Shown: in pieces, positions 61,582-64,000 of the stretch
Layout of the letters: each line of letters starts with the position of its first letter
Position numbering within the stretch: position 1 is the first letter of the stretch
Assembly (NCBI RefSeq): GCF_045310675.1
Contig: NZ_JBJHZZ010000011.1
Coordinates: 36,267 to 100,266 of the forward strand
Length of the DNA stretch: 64,000 nt
Source: Clostridium_AT stratigraminis
GTDB lineage: Bacteria; Bacillota; Clostridia; Clostridiales; Clostridiaceae
Direction: 5' to 3'
The notes under the pieces: model-generated
What the model was told of the DNA's origin: nothing
What the model saw: the letters and a program-made list of their open reading frames with translations, nothing else
Database searches by the model: none
Position numbers and translations under genes: made by a program

Positions 61582-62820
61582 ATGGCAGAAAGACGAAAAG
61601 ATAATAAGGGTAGAGTTTTAAAGGAAAATGAGACACAGAGAAAAGACGGATCATATGATTATAGGTGGCGTACATCAGATGGTAAGAGACATTCTATATA
61701 TGCACCTACGCTTGAGGAACTTCGCGAGAAGGAACAGGCTATTTTCAAAGATAAGAGTGATGGCATTCGAACAGATGCTCAGAAAGTAACTGTAAATGAT
61801 ATTTACGATCTGTGGGTACAGCTAAAGAAGGGATTGAAAGAAAATACCTTCCAGAATTATATTTACATGTATGAGCAGTTTGTAAAGGACGGTCTGGGAC
61901 AGCATAAGATCGTTACACTTAAGAGATCAGATATCAGAAGATACTATAATTATTTGATAGATGAGAGATGCTTGAAAATATCTTCTGTTGATAATGTGCA
62001 TACTATTCTGCATCAGGTTTTGGATATAGCTGTTGAGGATGGATATCTGAGAAATAACATAAGCGACAATGCTCTCAAGGAATTGAAGCAGTCTAGAAAC
62101 CTTTTCACAGAAAAGAGAAAGGCGTTAACTGTTCAGGAGCAGGATATCTTTCTTGATTTTCTTAGGAATAGCAGTATGTATCATCATTGGTATCCGATCT
62201 TTGCTTTGATGATCGGAACAGGAGTCAGAGTGGGAGAAGCTACAGGACTTCGGTGGTGCGATGTTGATTTCGATAATAATAACATTAATATAAATCATAC
62301 ATTAGTTTACTTTAATCATGCAAAGGGTGGATGTTATTTCGGAGTGAATACACCTAAGACAAGAGCTGGAGAGAGAGCTGTTCCAATGATCGAAAGTGTG
62401 AGATATGCACTTCTTCAAGAAAAGGCATATCAAGAGGAATGCGGAATAACATGTAGTGCCAGGATCGATGGATTTACAGATTTTATATTTGTTAATCGCT
62501 TTGGAAATGCTCAGCATCAAGGAACGCTTAATAAAGCACTCCGTAGGATCATTAGAGATTGCAATCAGGAGATTCTGGATAAGGCAAAGAAAAACGATCA
62601 AGTGATCCTGCTTCCTAAATTTAGTTGTCATACATTAAGACATACATTTACTACTCGCCTTTGTGAGTCAGGGATCAATATTAAAGTAATTCAATCGGTT
62701 CTGGGGCATGCAGATATCAGCACTACACTTGATATATATGCAGATGTTACCAGAGATTTGAAAAAAGCAGAAATGCAGACATTTGAGGATTTCATGAATA
62801 ATAAAAAGGAAGCCATGTAG
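61582..62820 (+). CDS. int: Tyrosine recombinase/integrase of the element
   Basis: A 412-residue integrase of the Tn916/ICEBs1 style. A small N-terminal arm-binding domain (residues 1-60, with DGSYDYRWR and KRHSIYAPTLEELREKE) is followed by a SAM-like core-binding domain (70-170) and a catalytic domain with Arg216 (GTGVRVGEATGLRW), Lys259 (TPKTRAGER), His350 and Arg353 (HTLRHTF), His376 (LGHADI) and nucleophile Tyr386 (LDIYADV). All catalytic residues are present, so it should be active. It ends 148 bases before the right attachment site. Confidence 0.96.
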   Translation: MAERRKDNKGRVLKENETQRKDGSYDYRWRTSDGKRHSIYAPTLEELREKEQAIFKDKSDGIRTDAQKVTVNDIYDLWVQLKKGLKENTFQNYIYMYEQFVKDGLGQHKIVTLKRSDIRRYYNYLIDERCLKISSVDNVHTILHQVLDIAVEDGYLRNNISDNALKELKQSRNLFTEKRKALTVQEQDIFLDFLRNSSMYHHWYPIFALMIGTGVRVGEATGLRWCDVDFDNNNININHTLVYFNHAKGGCYFGVNTPKTRAGERAVPMIESVRYALLQEKAYQEECGITCSARIDGFTDFIFVNRFGNAQHQGTLNKALRRIIRDCNQEILDKAKKNDQVILLPKFSCHTLRHTFTTRLCESGINIKVIQSVLGHADISTTLDIYADVTRDLKKAEMQTFEDFMNNKKEAM

Positions 62821-62822
62821 GT

Positions 62823-62851
62823 TTACGCCCACTATACGCCAAACTTACGCC
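62823..62851 (+). repeat. Right-arm TTACGCC repeats
   Basis: TTACGCC at 62823 and 62845, with a degenerate ATACGCC at 62834 between them, form three copies spaced exactly 11 bases. They match the two left-arm copies at 52758 and 52769. Helically phased copies suggest arm-type sites for the integrase N-terminal domain. Confidence 0.65.
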
Positions 62852-62968
62852 CGTTTCATGATAACTGTTGAGAAGTAATGAAATGATAGGTACAAAAGGG
62901 ATGTCGGGAATGCAGGAAATAAAGATATTTGACAATTTATGAAATACCATGAAAGAGCAGGGATGGTC

Positions 62969-62998
62969 TTCCCTACAATGAAACCAACTCAACAATAA
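62969..62998 (+). repeat. Right attachment site
   Basis: A 30-base near copy (28 of 30) of the lysS terminus, reading CTACAATGAAACCAACTCAA in its middle. Identity stops abruptly on both sides of this block. No other part of lysS is present here. Confidence 0.9.
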
Positions 62999-63039
62999 AA
63001 CCTGTGTTTTCAAAAGGTTTAAGATTATAGGGTCAAAAT

Positions 63040-63057
63040 TTACGACAGATTTACGAC
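63040..63057 (+). repeat. TTACGAC pair outside the right attachment site
   Basis: TTACGAC at 63040 and 63051 is again an 11-base pair. It begins 42 bases after the right attachment core; the left-arm pair begins 43 bases after the left core. It looks like the left arm of a second related element rather than plain chromosome. Confidence 0.55.
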
Positions 63058-63060
63058 CAT

Positions 63061-63770
63061 GGAAATCCATAGCGACCCAAATAAGTCCATTTAAGTCACG
63101 ATGTTACAACAATCCTATTGGACAATATAGGATGTCAATGAGTTTGTATGGATTCAAATAAGTAAATTAGATGGCCTCTATGGACTGTGTCAAAGTGATA
63201 AATGATTAATAAGGCACTTACGTTTAGTTGAAAAACTAGATGTGGGTGTCTTTTTTGTTGCTCATTTGTTGAAATACATCTCGTGAATTAAATGAGGTGT
63301 GAATAAAAGGAAAGAAGGTAAGGACTCCGGATCTGGATGGGAAATCGGGCGATATATGTAGATAACTATTTAAACTAAATCAAAAATATACTTACGCAAA
63401 ACATATGGTTGCTTTTATAAGATTACAAACTACAAAAATTATATTAGTGACTTATCAATTAAAATCTATATGTTGGATCATCAATAACAATAAAAAGCAC
63501 ATTTTTTATTGAGTTGAATGTAATACTAACTTCCAGCGTTTCTGCCCCAGGGGGTGCGGATTGGAATTTAAACTGTAAATTTTTTATTGTTAACCCTATT
63601 ATGCTTCTAAGAATTTTTAATGGGAATATAATATTTATGTGGAAAAAATTTTTAACGCTACTTTTGATTTTCTTATATAATACAGAAACGAAACCTTTGC
63701 TTTTTACATTTGTAATTTTCACAACTAAATTAAGCAATAGCATGCTATTTAAATAATTGGAGGTGTCGCA
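63061..63770. other. Non-coding stretch beyond the element
   Basis: I see no gene here that I can support. The frames at 63459-63743 (minus) and 63514-63756 (plus) lack ribosome-binding sites and overlap each other. The stretch holds a terminator at 63211-63257 and otherwise AT-rich sequence that could be decayed mobile DNA. Confidence 0.5.
63211..63257 (+). terminator. Long-stem terminator
   Basis: AAGGCACTTACGTTTAGT (63211-63228) pairs over all 18 bases with 63235-63252 when G-U pairs are allowed, around loop TGAAAA, and runs into TTTTTG. Confidence 0.75.
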
Positions 63771-63932
63771 ATGGGCGAGTTTGAGGATTCCATGATGGAT
63801 GAAACTTCGGAAAATACATCTGAATACATTAATGAAGAATGCGATGCAACGTTTGATGTGATTGAATGTGATATAGAGTTGTCTGAAAACGAAACCGTTA
63901 CAATGCTTAGCGAAAATGATGGGTGGATTTAA
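63771..63932 (+). CDS. Small, very acidic protein (53 aa)
   Basis: A frame with an excellent ribosome-binding site (GGAGGTG seven bases before ATG), starting MGEFEDSMMDETSENTSEY and continuing with two cysteines (EECDATFDVIECDIELSEN) to a TAA. About a third of residues are Asp or Glu and there is almost no basic residue. I do not recognise it. It could be the N-terminal stub of a larger gene cut by later insertion, or a small peptide in its own right. Confidence 0.5.
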   Translation: MGEFEDSMMDETSENTSEYINEECDATFDVIECDIELSENETVTMLSENDGWI

Positions 63933-63964
63933 GTCAATATAGTAGACACAGAAACTCGAATTTT

Positions 63965-64000
63965 TTATGCAGTTTTTCTTAAAGCATCTTCAAGCTGCTG
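63965..64000 (-). CDS. C-terminal end of a minus-strand gene, cut by the window edge
   Basis: The minus strand is open for 11 codons ending ...QLEDALRKTA before a TAA at 63967-63965. It is too short to identify; the helical, charged ending is compatible with many proteins. Confidence 0.3.
   Translation of the reverse strand, partial: QQLEDALRKTA

Larger units (their letters stand above)
52686..62998. mobile_element. Integrative element at lysS with CRESS-type Rep and BcgI-like RM cargo
   Basis: The segment is bounded by a 30-bp direct repeat (28 of 30 identical) of the lysS 3' terminus. It contains a tyrosine integrase and excisionase at the right end, an FtsK/TcpA-like ATPase, an HUH-helicase Rep with a stem-loop origin, a DUF961 protein, two unknown genes, a two-subunit restriction-modification system and a small Phd-like gene. 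No type IV secretion genes are present, so it is not a self-sufficient conjugative element; an integrative mobilizable or replicating element is the best class. The gene style (DUF961-Rep-FtsK-Xis-Int) resembles a pared-down Tn916/ICEBs1 core in which the usual relaxase is replaced. Confidence 0.9.

Noticed and set aside
63459..63756. Overlapping open frames of 94 (minus) and 80 (plus) codons
   Set aside because: They occupy the same DNA on opposite strands, neither has a ribosome-binding site, and the translations are low-complexity hydrophobic without family features.
63933..64000. End of an insertion sequence
   Set aside because: The sequence after 63932 looked like a possible IS terminus beside a minus-strand frame, but only 68 bases are visible and no matching inverted repeat or target duplication can be shown.

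Overview
The window is low-GC, densely coded Firmicutes DNA. Gene order and content point to an endospore-forming Clostridium-type bacterium (class Clostridia). From about 12 kb to 52.7 kb it carries the origin-proximal block known from Bacillus and Clostridium: murC, purR, spoVG, glmU, prs, pth, mfd, prsA-like, spoVT, spoVB-like, yabN/mazG-like, hup, rqcP (yabO), yabP, yabQ, divIC, yabR, a tRNA cluster, spoIIE, tilS, hpt, ftsH, coaX, dusB, greA, lysS. Sporulation genes (spoVG, spoVT, yabP, yabQ, spoIIP, spoIIE) support a spore former. No species is claimed.

Layout. 0-12 kb: a truncated tandem GGDEF protein, an extra histidyl-tRNA synthetase with archaeal/eukaryotic-like motifs, small hypothetical genes, a DUF2161 nuclease-like protein, a histidine phosphatase, a secreted NlpC/P60 peptidoglycan hydrolase, a sensor kinase/response regulator pair, a KimA-like potassium transporter, and a HAD phosphatase gene broken by an in-frame TAA. 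12-33 kb: cell-wall, nucleotide, DNA-repair, stress and sporulation genes, including a response regulator - kinase - HtrA protease block. 33.5-34.1 kb: six tRNA genes arranged as a tandem duplication of Leu(UAA)-fMet-Met. 34-52.7 kb: spoIIP, spoIIE, tilS-hpt-ftsH, fhs, secreted and lipoprotein genes, thyA-folA, coaX-dusB, greA-lysS.

52.7-63.0 kb: a 10.3-kb integrated mobile element sits at the 3' end of lysS, bounded by a 30-bp imperfect direct repeat of the lysS terminus. Its left half is cargo: a small Phd-like protein, a two-subunit BcgI-like restriction-modification system, and two unrecognised minus-strand genes. Its right half is a compact replication/transfer/integration module: a DUF961 (HelP/YdcP-like) protein, a stem-loop origin, a Rep, an FtsK/TcpA-like ATPase, an excisionase and a tyrosine integrase. 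The Rep has an HUH endonuclease followed by a superfamily 3 helicase, the architecture of the Reps of eukaryotic CRESS-DNA viruses (circo-, nano-, geminiviruses). Just upstream lies a perfect 9-bp stem whose 11-nt loop contains TAGTATTAC, the nonanucleotide cleaved by circovirus-type Reps. A bacterial integrative element that appears to replicate by a CRESS-type rolling-circle origin is the most notable feature of the window. Beyond 63.0 kb the spacing of arm-type repeats suggests the left edge of a second, degraded related element.

A second unusual theme is a family of about 45-nt leader units (Shine-Dalgarno-like AGGAGG plus a strong hairpin) placed singly or in tandem before the true ribosome-binding sites of glmU, prs, the 18-kb response regulator and fhs.
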